Assembly (NCBI GenBank): GCA_973895155.1 | Contig: OZ316899.1 | Span: forward strand, 6,262,001 to 6,326,000 | Origin: Marsupella aquatica | Lineage: Eukaryota; Marchantiophyta | Reading direction: 5' to 3' | Length of the DNA stretch: 64,000 nt | Position numbers and translations under genes: made by a program | Notes under the pieces: model-generated | What the model saw: the letters and a program-made list of their open reading frames with translations, nothing else | What the model was told of the DNA's origin: nothing | Database searches by the model: none | Shown: positions 1 through 10,607 of the stretch, piece by piece | Position numbering within the stretch: the stretch's first letter is position 1 | Layout: every line of letters begins with the position of its first letter

Positions 1-496
1 GTCTTGCAAGATAAAGAGCTCTGGATATGGCGTGCATTTCTCAATGTGTGCGGTAAGTTTTGACGGGAAGGTCAATCATTGCATTTCGGGAAAGTTGGTG
101 AGTCCGAAATCTGTTACCATTGTCTCTTTTATCCTCGGAGTATTGCTGATCTTCATCCCCCTGCGGGACACGAAACTCAATCCGACTTGGAAGGAGAGGG
201 AGTTGCAGAAGGACCCGACGGCAAAGATGTTTAGATGATATTGCTAGGCGTGAGAGCAGTCCGTTTGTGGGCTTACATTCGTAGTAACTTTTGTTTTGAA
301 CTCCGAAGATTGCGAGAATTTTCATGAAGAAGTACTTTTATTGTCTGAATTTGCGAAATACAAAAATGCTATTCAAATTTGGCCAAAACATAGAGCGCCC
401 TACATCTCCTGATTGATTTCATAGTCTACTTGCAAAGGCAAATTGACGCCGAGTATGAAACTATTGAACCTAAGTACTAACATGTCTATTCGAATG
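1..496. other. Intergenic stretch, no gene recognised
   Basis: Short open frames occur on both strands, but none has recognisable domains. The segment lies just beyond the 3' end of the F-box-like pseudogene on the minus strand and may hold its 3' untranslated region. Confidence 0.4.
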
Positions 497-1150
497 TCAA
501 CAAATGACGGAACTGCTTGAACCCACATTACGTACATATTCAACCCCGAGATCATAGTAAAAGTTATCCATACAAGTCTTCTTCCAAGTCTTGACTCTCT
601 TGCCTTCAATAGGAAAAATGTCGAGGTACTCATCGACCTTGTTGGACTCACAGAACAACCAAGCATTGAGCCGATGCATGAGCACGCTCGAGGGTAGCTG
701 ACTCCATATATCAATTGGCGGAAAAGCTTTGACCGTTTCTCCATAGAAGTAAGGGGTATCATAAGGCCATCTCCTCTCATACCATATCACCGCTGAAACC
801 ATTGCTGCCCACGGTTTAGAGTTGGTCGCCAAATGTCTCCATTTCCTATTGATATGCGCACTCGTCCGAACTGTCTCTGCGATGATTTTCAATCCAGAAT
901 CATCAACATTCACTACATCTTCGAGGATCCATAGGACTTTTGGCCAAATATGCAACTCAACAAGATCATCCGGTAGACCAAGAATCAGCGGACCTGGAGG
1001 AGGCCAACATCGGAGCGGATAACGAGATACCGGTGGATTCCATATCCTTGCACGCTGCTCATGTTCTCTTGGAAGAATCGTCTGCAATTCTAATCAAAGT
1101 TTCTGTCGGGTATTATCGATCTCTCGTCTCTTCTTCTCCACAGCATCCAT
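497..1150 (-). pseudogene. F-box-like protein, copy 1 (one premature stop)
   Basis: Reads as an F-box-like adaptor, presumably of SCF-type ubiquitin ligases. A basic N-terminal helix starts at the ATG at 1150. It is followed by an LPDDLVELHIWP segment and then an INRKWRHL segment with a downstream tryptophan, the usual F-box pattern of LPxxL followed by VSxxWRxL. The same order is seen in four other copies in this window. The C-terminal part shares FPPIDIWSQLP with copy 3 at 13513. A TGA at 1094-1096 interrupts the N-terminal helix, and the stretch just before LPDDL does not align well with copy 3, so a small frame disruption there is possible. F-box identity is inferred from motif spacing; no partner domain such as LRR or Kelch is visible. 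Confidence 0.55.
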
Positions 1151-1802
1151 TTGTAAGAGAGTCCCGTTGTTCCAAATGTCGATTGTGAAATAGTAACCAA
1201 GTATCTGAGCCTCATGACTCTCAATGAGTCTCCTCCAAAGCAAGCGACATTCAGAGTGACATTCAGAAATGAATGCACGAGGGATAAGTACGGGTCCGCA
1301 ACGTCACTCATTAAAATCCCATACGATGTCTCGCTGACAGTGACAAAATCCAGGCAAGAGCTCGGCAAGGCTCGCTGAAGGAATTCTCAATAAAATTCAG
1401 CGACCCCTCTGAGTATGAATTGTGTGCCTAAACATCTCTTGTCCAACGGACGGATGATAGTAGAGTAGACACCTCACTCATAGTCAAAATGGGCTGATGA
1501 ATTAAATCATTTCGATCCAAGTCGCAGCCACAGAGTTTCCAAAAGCACCAGTAGAGATGTTTGCATGGGTAGTAGGGTCCCGAAGAGGACTCCCGCATTG
1601 TGAAATCAATACAAGAACAAGAGATAAAGACACAAATCTGAACAAGATGGATCCCTTGTGTCCGCTGACTCTGTCGAGTCGAGACTGTTGTGCGGAGTCC
1701 TATGGCATTCCCATCTCGAACCCGAAGTACTGAATTGCAGGACATCACTTCTTTCTTTGCTAAATTCATCCTTTTTCGACCATCAGTTGAGGGGACTCCT
1801 CT
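1151..1802. other. Non-coding spacer with GC palindromes
   Basis: No convincing gene. Contains diverged copies of the GC-rich palindrome found through the left part of the window (for example CTCGGCAAGGCTCGCTGAAG at 1361-1380, and a partial copy near 1397). Confidence 0.4.
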
Positions 1803-3540
1803 TCAACGCCGAGTGTGCCCATTCCTGGTCTTTAGTCTCTCATCTAGATACGAGTGATGAATGTGTTTGGGATAACTATCAAGGTTAATCACAACATCAC
1901 CGGGAGTGACTGGAAAGTTCAAGATTTGATCGAATGGTTGCCAGTGAGCATTTCGTGCTAAAGGTAGAACTCGAACCCCATTTTGTTGTAGGAAATCGAT
2001 CTCCTCTTTCGCTAGGGATGTTCCGCGAATGACTAGGATGACCTCTGGGAGTGGGGGGAGGCTTCTTGTGGCATTTGGCTGTCCAGACTTTTGGCAACAT
2101 TTGTTGTTCAAACAGAACCAATATGGAAATGGGCAGGTGTGGAATTTGCTTGTACCTGTGAAGCAAAGCGCAACAACCCCACGTCCAGGTTGAGGAAGTC
2201 CCACTCGTCGAATGAAGGTACCGCACACACCTCATTCCTTACCTCTATATGCACCTCGACATCCAGGACTTGAACCAATTGTCGAAGTGCGACGGATATG
2301 CCAGGTATGCGGTTGGACATCCACCTCAATTACCACAAGAGCGGAATGTGGACGTTCCCTGGGAGTCCCTGGTCAACCAGTCGTGTTCTCAAGAATGTCC
2401 ACATCTGAATCTCCTCCACGGACATCTGTCTGAGGTCTGGTTCTCGTCTGTGGAGGAGTGTCAAGAATCTTGACGGAATCTGCATCAGCAGTTGTGTGAT
2501 TGATGCTGGTTTGACGCTTCAACGGGGTTGGATCTGGAATGAATCTCTTTTGACAATGCAAGGGGGTGAGCTCTGCTCCATTGAGAGCATCTTCAAACGT
2601 CTTCTGTTTGAATGGGCTCTCAGGAATGTGAACAATTTCAACATCCGAATCAATCGGTCGAATTTGATTGGATCCGCTTAACCTTCTTGACCCCGAGTCA
2701 CTCCAATGTCGATATTGGATTCAGGTAGTGGACTATGGAGGATGTGGATAGGTGGACAGGACTTGACCTGGTTTGCCATTTGGAGGGGGTGACCTTAGGT
2801 TCTGGATTGTCAGTTTCAAGACGCTGATTATAGATATCTAGCTGCGTTGGTGTCATCTCAAACTGAGATGGGCCCGAGTCAGTGGACCTGCTTGATAGTC
2901 TGCGCAAAGGCCACTCATCAACGTCAGATGGCCTGGATGAATTCAGATCGATTACTTGGGGAGACTTTGGAGGTTTGAGAATCTCGACATTTGCCAATGG
3001 ATCCTTTTCACTGATGTCAGTCGACCTCCTTGAAAGTCTATGCAAAGGCCTCTCCTCAACGTCAGATGGGCCGGATGAATTCAGATCGATGATTGGAGAT
3101 GACTTTGGAGTTTCAAGAATCTTGACGTTTGCCAATGGGTCCTTTTCACTGATGTTAGTCGACCTCCTTGAAAGTCTGCGCAAAGGCCTCTCCTCAACAT
3201 CTGATGGGCCGGATGAATTCAGATCGATGACTGGAGATGACACCGGAAGTGGAGTTTTCAAGTTTGTGCTTGAAACTCCTTTGTATCTTTGTTTTTTACG
3301 TGTTGTCACAAGGAGTACGTCGGGGCGGTGAGAATCTTCTACAACAATTGCCCTTCCACGGACAGAACCGCGCGGAACCCTTCGTGTGGTGAAATCACCT
3401 GGTTCCTCTTGGGAGTATGGGCACATAGATGGTTTGATCATTGTTTTGTTGAGGGCTGGGAAGAAATTTTCCACCTTTCCAGACAACCTTGCATGTTGAA
3501 TTTCAAGTTCAAAGAAACTTGGACCTCGCCCTTTCCTCCC
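1803..3540 (-). pseudogene. Multi-exon gene with three in-frame 46-residue repeats, function unknown
   Basis: The longest open part runs from about 3540 down to 2698. It begins with a basic segment containing VENFFPALNKT, then carries three copies of a 46-residue unit with the core VIDLNSSGPSDVEERPLRRL. Further acidic, proline-rich sequence follows at 2561-2373, ending at a TGA (2373-2375). The last part (2155 or 2078 down to 1803) includes a Cys-rich patch with WFCLNNKCC and ends in a segment with GDVVINLDSYPKH. Two splice solutions are visible here. A 77-nt intron at 2155-2079 gives a phase-0 join, but removes the Cys patch. Alternatively the acceptor is CACAG at 2160-2156. I do not recognise the family. 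Repeats and splice signals suggest a genuine ancestral gene, perhaps transposon-borne. Confidence 0.45.
2880..3290 (-). repeat. Tandem 138-bp coding repeat, three copies
   Basis: Three units, offset by exactly 138 bp (ATG landmarks on the plus strand at 2928, 3066 and about 3204), keep the reading frame of the minus-strand gene and encode 46-residue units. The copies differ by a few substitutions; the one nearest 2880 is the most diverged. Confidence 0.85.
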
Positions 3541-3699
3541 ATGGTCTCGATAGTTCAGATAGACACCAATCTAACACCTTGCTCTAAGTGCATCCAGTGT
3601 GCATGATTCCACAAGCCCAATTTTCTTGTTCGGTGACCAACGCCTCATGACGGCGTGTATTGACTCTACATCGCTTTGGTTTGGCATAAGTGCCAACTC

Positions 3700-5600
3700 C
3701 TCTTAATTCATTTCCTACAAGAGAACCATGGAACGATTACATCAGTCAATTGTCCCCTACTTCTCATCCATTCAAATGATGAAAATATGACCGCAAACTT
3801 ACCAGACGCAAGAAGTTGCCCCACTGGGACCATCGAACCACCCACCAAGAGAGCCAACTTGTCAAGTGCTTTACTTGGTTGGGAATTGCATTCCCTTTGG
3901 CCCACCAATCCTTGATCTTTTCAAAAGTTTGAAAAGCAATAACAACGTTTCCGGCATCTCTCAATTCCTCCAATAATTGCTTGTGCTTGATTCTTTTTGA
4001 TTTGAGTATCGCTCTCCAAGTCATCAGCTCCACAGATTGAGCCTAGTGAAAAGCGTCTGATCGCTCTCGCTTTTTGTTAACCTTACCATCCCAAAAGATA
4101 TTCCTAATAGCGGTCCACCCTGCTTGTGCGTTATCAGCTATAAAGCCATGGAATTGAAGGAATTCAATGCCATGAGCCTGACAAACCCTCTTACATACTC
4201 TCCAAGCAGTTTCAAGAGCCACAGTATCTTCTGATTGTAACTCGCAGATGAAAATGGTGGAGAGGGCTTGCAATTTATGATCATACACATGCGCCAACAT
4301 AGTCAACCAGTCCTCTTCACTCCTGTGCATTACATCGGACATGACCCAACAGTCTCCAAGATCCCCCCCCAGGTTGCATGCGTCAAATGAGTTCCAATCC
4401 AGATCCTGGTCCATCAATACTCATCTTGAAAATATGTGGGCGCTCTTTTGTTCCCAAATTTTGTCCTGGGAAGAGTACACTCTGTACAAAGGAGAAGACT
4501 GTTTCTTTTTGTAGCTCAAGTATCCGAGAAATATCGGACTCCTTATGCTGGTACTTCTTCAGACTTCTCACCAGCTTTCGGATGGTTGATCCGTCGTTCA
4601 AGATTCCCAAAGTCTCATCAAGATCCTCTGCTTCTTGTTGTGTGAGTGTTGTCGCAACATTATCTTTGAACATCTCCTTCAAAGCACGGACAGTCTCACG
4701 CTTTAGATCAGTGGTGTCTTTATGGCAGCCTTTGCGAACAAGCTTTTGAGCAATGCCCGTCGCTGCCAATTTTGCGTATATTTAGGAGGGTGGATATGAT
4801 TTCCGTGATGTATTGCCCCTTGAGACATGTGAATATATTTGTCTCTAGGTGTCTTTGGGCTCGGATTGATGTACCACATAACTGCAGGACAAGATCTGAT
4901 ACAAACAGGAGGCTGGTGGCAAAATGAACAGACCATACTCTCAGCGGGAACTCTTTTTCCTGGTGGGAATGGTTTTTGGGTCCCTTAATTACGTCCCACT
5001 CGACTGCGTTCTCCCCATCTTTCTCCGTTCGAAGACCACATCTTGGATTGTTGCAAACAAGAGACCCGACACATCGGACCGACCCAATCTTGTACATGTG
5101 CTTACGGCCACCAAATTGTGGGCCAATTTGGGCAGTCGTCTCAGTCATCTTTCCCCAAATATAGCAGTTAGACTTGCGGTCCATGCCTTTTAAAAATGCG
5201 CCCTTAAAATGCTCACCAGTGTAAGGGGGGAATTCGTAAACATGATCTCCATCGTACGATTGAGGCAATTCGATGATTCGCTCAAAATATTGCTTCTGCA
5301 AGATTGTCTTCGCAAGATTGACAAAATTGCTGCTTCCTGAACCTTTGAGGATGGCAGAAATTACACTGATGAGGAAGTTATCGAGCTGGATACCAGGCCA
5401 ACCATGATAGTGATCAATGTTCGGAGACATCTTTGCTTCCCGTATGGAAGTTTTCTCATCATCTTGACCTCCCAAAAATGTCTTGGATTCCATAGGAAAC
5501 TTGTGGAGACTATATGAAGCTCCGTATTCGAGGAGCCAAATTTTTGCGTCTCCGAGACCCTCAAAGTCTGCCACAAATTCATCACGGCGATGGATTGAGA
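3700..5600 (-). pseudogene. MULE-like DDE transposase, copy A (decayed)
   Basis: A degenerate transposase gene read in several frames from about 5600 down to 3764. The N-terminal part has YDGDHVYEFPP, then YIWGKMTETTAQ and a Cys module (VRCVGSLVCNNPRCG). A CxxC/CxxxC/H-rich zinc-finger-like segment (VCSFCHQPPVC, later HHGNHIHPP) follows after a frameshift near 4940. The core has FKMSIDGPGSG, then VMSDVMHRSEEDW and GFIADNAQAGW, which fit the first acidic residues of a MULE-type DDE fold, and SDAFH. A TAG at 4040-4042 separates this from a tail with WWAKGN and SWWVVRWSQWGNF. The tail ends at a GTAAGT donor near 3808, and copy B at 47524-49363 has a donor at the equivalent place. The MULE label is an inference; copy B confirms it is a repeated family. 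Confidence 0.55.
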
Positions 5601-5980
5601 ATTGTGTAGAGGTCAGGCCAAATCGCGTGGCGACCTCCTGGTGGAGTGTTCTTCAAAATGTTGTCCCAGGAACTTGAGGAAACAAAAGTGACTCCTCACT
5701 TTCTCGACAAATGATCCGAACCCCATTCATCGGAACAGACTTTTCAGAAACATTCCCCCTGACATTGCTCGTGGTCGCTTTTAGTTCGATGTAAATGTCC
5801 AAAATGTGCCGTACTTATTAACTGTTTTCACGACTCTGTGCTGGATTTTGCACGGAGTTGATTGGACAATGTACGATCTTTATGCAAGAAAGGACGAACT
5901 CTATTCGAGCAGAATATGACTAATATCATCGAAAACCAAAATATAGGTCAGATTTAGGTCTCCTAACATAAAGTTTGATA
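5601..5980. other. Spacer, no gene recognised
   Basis: Upstream of MULE-like copy A on the minus strand. No motif recognised; it may hold the missing N-terminus and promoter of that element. Confidence 0.3.
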
Positions 5981-6605
5981 TGTGAGCGAGTGTCGCCGAG
6001 TGTATGAAAAGGAATTGTCGAGATAGTTTTGCATCTTCTAAGTGTCTCAATCACAAGTTTGATATTTCAGCGAGGGTCGCTGAAGTGATTGAAAGGAATT
6101 TTGGAGGTCTGATTTTGCGTCTGTCGAGTATATCATGCCGGTGTTTCATCTCTCAGCGAGGATCGCCGACAGCCTTTGAAATGAATTTTGGACGTGATTT
6201 TGTGTTGGTTAAGTCTATGAATCGGGAGTTTCAACTCTCAGCGAGGGTTGCCAACAACCTTCAAAATGAATTCGGGACGTGATTTTGCGTTGGTTAAGTC
6301 TGTGAATCGGGAGTGTCATCTCTCAGCGAGGGTCGCCGACAGCATTTGAAATGAATTTTGGACGTGATTTTGCGTTGGTTAAGTCTATGAATTGGGAGTT
6401 TCAACTCTCAGCAAGGGTCGCTGACAGCCTTCGAAATGAATTCTGGACATGATTTTGCGTTGGTTAAGTCTATGAATCGGGAGTTTCATCTCTCAGCGAG
6501 GGTCTCCGACAGCATTTGAAATGAATTTTGGACATGATTTTGCGTTGGTTAAGTCTGTGAATCGGGAATCATCTCTCAGCTCTCAACAAGGATCGCCGAG
6601 GGAAT
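5981..6605. repeat. 85-bp tandem repeat, each unit with a GC palindrome
   Basis: The landmark TCTCAGC occurs at 6151, 6236, 6321, 6406 and 6491, exactly 85 bp apart. Earlier (5983, 6066) and later (6573-6600) partial units flank these. Each unit holds one palindrome related to TCAGCGAGGGTCGCCGA, followed by AATGAATTTTGGACGTGATT and then TTGCGTTGGTTAAGTC. Open frames across it are by-products of the repeat. Confidence 0.9.
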
Positions 6606-7146
6606 CAAAATGAATTTAAGTGGTGGTTTTGGGTTATTGTAGTCTCTCCAATGGTCTTTGAATTCTCAGCGAGGGTCGCTGAAGTATTAGAGGGTAAATT
6701 CATCTGGCCTTTCATGTTCTTCATTCTCGGCGAGCCTCGCTGAGAGTTAGAGTTGCTTTTTCTGGCATGAAATTTGTAGTCGAGACTATAAAATTGTCTT
6801 TTCTTTGCAGGGTGGAGACGGTCGATATTTTTCTTATTGAGCGGGGCTTGGCCTTCTTGGTCTGGTCGGGACCTCTCTTGATCCTCAGCGAGGGTCGCCG
6901 AGCGTTTTTTATGTTGAGGGAAGATGTTTATTATTTCCATACTTTACCGTCAGATTTTGACGGGTGTCAAAATCTGGGTGGGTTAAACGTGCGGACTAAT
7001 CTCCCCTTACCTTGGGTACTTTGTTCAGTTTGTTGGATCTTGAATCCTTTTACCTCAAATGGAGGTCCCTGGTGGATTTCGTAGTTAGGGTGGGTAGATA
7101 TGAGGGCAATGGAATGGCGCTGGATGATTCTTGTTTAGAGTTGGAA
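6606..7146. other. Spacer with three further GC palindromes
   Basis: Palindromes lie at about 6666-6685, 6725-6745 (TCTCGGCGAGCCTCGCTGAG) and 6882-6900. No coding region recognised. It forms the upstream flank of the spliced gene at 7323. Confidence 0.5.
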
Positions 7147-7331
7147 GGTTTGTGGAGATAAGTCATGCCCTCATTTTTGTTTACTCTGAGGTTTTCAGCT
7201 TGGGGTTCATCGAGTACATGTTGGAGAGATGGCAGGAGGTTTGTGGAGATAAGTCGTGCCCTCATTTTCCTTTACTCTGAGGTTTTCAGCTTGGGGTTCA
7301 TCGAGTACATGTTGTTGGAGAGATGGCAGGG
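7147..7331 (+). repeat. Duplicated leader of the ParB-like gene
   Basis: A segment of about 91 bp beginning GGTTTGTGGAGATAAGTC is present at 7147-7236 and again at 7238-7331. The second copy runs through the start codon at 7323. The first copy carries the same GAGATGGCAGG start context but leads to no long frame. Differences are few, so the duplication is fairly young. It may double a promoter or leader element. Confidence 0.8.
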
Positions 7332-9879
7332 AAGAAAAAGAATTCCAAAGAAACACCTGGAGTGTCACAAAAGTCCATTCGATCGACAAGATCAAACGCT
7401 GTCCCCATGGATGTTGAGGGAACAGATGTTGACAAGGGGAAGCTTGTACCAAAACACTTGAATTTTGATTATCTCCCTGCGGACCGTTTGAATGAGATCA
7501 AAGACAAGGGAACTTTTGATACAATCGTAAGTGACTTTGTCGTCAAGTTTGAGGGCCCGGGTGGGACAGCAGTGGAAGCTCCAAGGATTCCTCTGTGCCG
7601 ATTGATAACAATGGAGGCGGTGAGAACACTCTAGCAATCTTCGTTGACTAAATTGAAGACTGATTTTATGGTGAATGGATATTTCCCAAAGATGAATTAG
7701 TTCCATGTGACGGAGTTTGATAAATTTAGTCAACGAGATCATTTGATAAATTTGAAGCAGATTGGGACCCAATGTGGATCAAGCTAAATCAGGATTTTGA
7801 GGCTGAGTGTGACGCAATGAAGGATTTCAAGCAGCTGAAAGGGAAGATGTTTTATGTGTTTGATGGAAACCATCGATTGAACGCTTGGATGGCTGTGGCG
7901 AATGAGTATCCAAGTGAGATCAAATTCCATCCTCGAGTCAAATGCACAATTCTGAATCCCGGTGATTCCGGTTCCAGGATAATTGAGCAAGCGATGCACG
8001 CGCTAAACGAGTGAGTGATCTATTTCTGTTCCAGTTCAGATCATTTAGGGTTGCAGATATATTCATACTCTGTTTACTTAGAATCAACGCAAAAGTTTTG
8101 GCGCATGGATGTTTAGGTTTCCTAATATATTGATGCTCTGTTTACTTAGGATGAGCGCAAATGTTGTGGAGACATCATGGCTTATGGATGCAGATCGCGC
8201 CAAAAAGATCTTAGGAACAAAATTGGAGGAGTACAAGCCACTATTAGGTGGCGGACTCTATGAAAAGTTTCTTGTGCAGAGAGATAAGTGTCCAAGAGCC
8301 GGTTGGTATCAAGAAAACCTGACAATCGATGCGGCTGCCTATATAATGTCATGGGCAAATATCGAAGCTGGTCGAGTGAACATGGCAAAACAGATGGAGA
8401 AAGATAAAGAAAAGGGCTTTCCATGGAGTGAGGAGGACTTCAAGCGCGAGGTTCAAGCAATGACGGATATGTGCACGAAGGACTGGATTGCAAAGTTGCC
8501 AAAGTTAGCCACTGTTGTAAATCCAATTCATGGAGATCGGTGGCTGGAGTTGTGTGGAGAATTGTACAGAAAGTGTCAGATTGATCGGAAGATGAATCAT
8601 TCGGCAGTTTCCTGTGGCTTAGATAGAGCTAGAATGTTTGTTGGGAAGGGATTACCCAACGAACTGCAAAACAAATTGTTGGAAGTTCACTATGCGGGGC
8701 CTGAGATGAAAAAAAAATACTTCCATCATGATAGCTACTCCGAGAAGGAAATCAGAGCTTGGTTGAACTCATGGGCAACGTGGGCTTATATAGACCTGGT
8801 TGGATGTCAGATTTTGACCCATTTTGCTCAAACAGCCATTGCTCAAGACGAAGTTCAGAACTTTGAAATTCAGCCAAATGTTGAAAATGTAGAAGTAGAA
8901 GTATCCCAGTTTTGTGACATGCATGTTGAAAACTACAAGGCGTATATTAGGGAAAAATCCTTTGAATTTGGGAAGAAGACTTGGAATCCTACTAAGTCCA
9001 ACAAGCCCATCTGGAGAAAGAGAGCAAAGCGTTGTGTCGTGAGATACTTACTTGAAGGTGAGAAGAGTGGAAACTCTACCTGGAAAGTTCTCCCTGCCGC
9101 TCTTACAGTTTGGATGGACACCAAGAGTGCTTGTTCAATGTATCCGTCTGATGGAGCCTGCCCTAAAGGGAGAACACTCCATGACTGGGAGCGTCAGAAT
9201 TGTTCATGGTATCTAGAGTACAAGGACTGGAACTACTATCCTGTTGAGGCTGAGAAGGATGCAGCAAAAACTATCAAGAAAGGGAATTTGCCCGACTATG
9301 GATTTGAAACAAGCAAGCTCCAAAGCAAGGATAACTCGTTGCAACTTGCGAAGGCTTTGGAGAGAATTCTCCCAAAAGGTGAGATCAAGATTGACGAGAA
9401 AAAGACGCGAGCTCCAGTTGAGAAGAAATCCATCTCAGATACCGGTTCGGATCACGACAGGGCAAAAGGTAAGTTATTTGAATCAATGTTTGTAGCTACG
9501 GTGCTTGTTTAGCGCTTATTTGGTGCTTTGAATTTTGACAGTTGAGTTTCTCACTTCAGATCCAAAGTCCTTGACTGAGTTAAGAAGTCCAGGATTGACC
9601 GAGAGCAAGGTCTCGGCGGACCATTTCCCAAATGCCAAATCGAACAATCACCATGATGATGAGGATGACAATGAAATTGAGGCTCAGGATAAAGATAACG
9701 AGAGTCAGTCGAGACTCCAGACGCCGCCAACGGGATTGCCTGAAGAAGGGAGACAAAGCTGCAAGGAGACAAAGAAAAGGATCGATGAAACCGACAGCAG
9801 GACGAAGCGATTTGATCCAAAGAGAACACCAAGGCGGGAGGGAAAGAATGTCCTTAAGCAGGAAGAGGACGGAACATAA
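7323..9879 (+). CDS. Spliced gene with ParB/sulfiredoxin-like motif, 738 residues
   Basis: Four exons join without a frame break: 7323-7619, 7730-8010, 8150-9468 and 9560-9879 (2217 nt). All introns are GT-AG and 91-139 nt long; the last acceptor could also be at 9541, which keeps the frame. Residues about 143-152 read FDGNHRLNAW, which fits the DGxHRxxA box of ParB/Srx-like nucleotide-binding domains. The preceding strand (KGKMFYVF) is as expected before that box. The roughly 430-residue middle part is rich in Trp and Cys and unrecognised. The last exon is acidic and then basic, linker-like. The TAA at 9877-9879 is in the same frame as the next coding block, so this may be the front part of a longer polyprotein. 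ParB-like is an inference from one motif. Confidence 0.6.
7620..7729 (+). other. Intron 1 of ParB-like gene
   Basis: Donor GTGAGAACAC at 7620; acceptor TTTAG at 7725-7729. Phase 0 on both sides; removing it joins two frames that differ by two. Confidence 0.75.
8011..8149 (+). other. Intron 2 of ParB-like gene
   Basis: Donor GTGAGTGATC at 8011; acceptor TTTACTTAG ending at 8149. Phase 2, restoring a GAG codon. A second, diverged copy of the acceptor region lies just upstream (8061-8082). Confidence 0.8.
9469..9559 (+). other. Intron 3 of ParB-like gene
   Basis: Donor GTAAGTTATT at 9469; acceptor CACTTCAG ending at 9559. Phase 1, in-frame join. An alternative acceptor GACAG ending at 9541 would add six codons. 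Confidence 0.75.
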
Positions 9880-10607
9880 GTCTACGGACTAGTCAGGTTA
9901 AATCATTTGCTACATCTTCCCTCCCAATTTCTTCACTTTCACGGGATCCTCCCTGACATTAATGCCTCCTTCCAAAAGCACGGTCAGCACCCGATCATTC
10001 AGAAGTATGGTGCGTGGTGTAACCAATTGAGAAGTGACGGATTGTTACGGAAAACTTGGAAAGTCCATGGCCACGAAAAAAGGGTTGCGGTGGACTTAAT
10101 GATTCTTCAGCTCGGGATAGACACCAACAGAGATATCAAGAAAGATGTCGTCCCCAAATGGAATCGGTTCCAGAGCACCGATCTAGATTTTGTTCTAGAA
10201 TTTGCGGATACTTTTATGGCCGATTCTGGTTTTCTTTGCATTATCCACAGTGGTTTGCTTGGCCACTCTTCTATTATCCATGAGTTGCTCGACCGCGACA
10301 GCACAGATTTCCAGCACCACTTGTCTCTTGTTATTTGGAATCAAACACTGACATACGAACCCATATCAAAATGCACGGTATTGTCCGCCTCGTTCTCCCA
10401 CCTTCTCATTATTTCATGGATTGTTTTGACTCCAGAAAGACTCAACGAGGGTCGTTGAGAACCACGAACCAAGTTTTTTGTCAGTTGCGGTTTTTCACGG
10501 AGGCTGTTTCAGCGAGCCTCGCTGAGATGGTCCTCCGATGTTACTCGCTTCGATTTTGTGCCCAAGTTCAATTCCCCTATAATATTTTTCTATTATTTTT
10601 GTTGTAG
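9880..10607 (+). CDS. Methyltransferase-like fold, catalytic-side half (degenerate)
   Basis: This block continues in the frame of the preceding exon after a single TAA (9877-9879) and stays open to 10458. It contains VDLMILQLGID, then FVLEFADTFM, GFLCIIHSGL and LSLVIWNQT. This order resembles the motif IV to VI half of beta-class DNA N4/N6-adenine methyltransferases, where a DPPY box is followed by a helix, a GG-type turn, a strand and an I.W.K strand. The DPPY position reads LQLG, so catalysis is unlikely. An intron is probable from a donor near 10379 to the acceptor GTTGTAG ending at 10607; it would contain two GC palindromes (10440-10458, 10509-10525). The assignment is an inference from pattern and order. 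Confidence 0.4.

Noticed and set aside
5981-6605. CRISPR-like regularly spaced palindromes
   Set aside because: The whole 85-bp unit is repeated, so there are no unique spacers; it is a tandem repeat in a plant-type genome with no cas genes.
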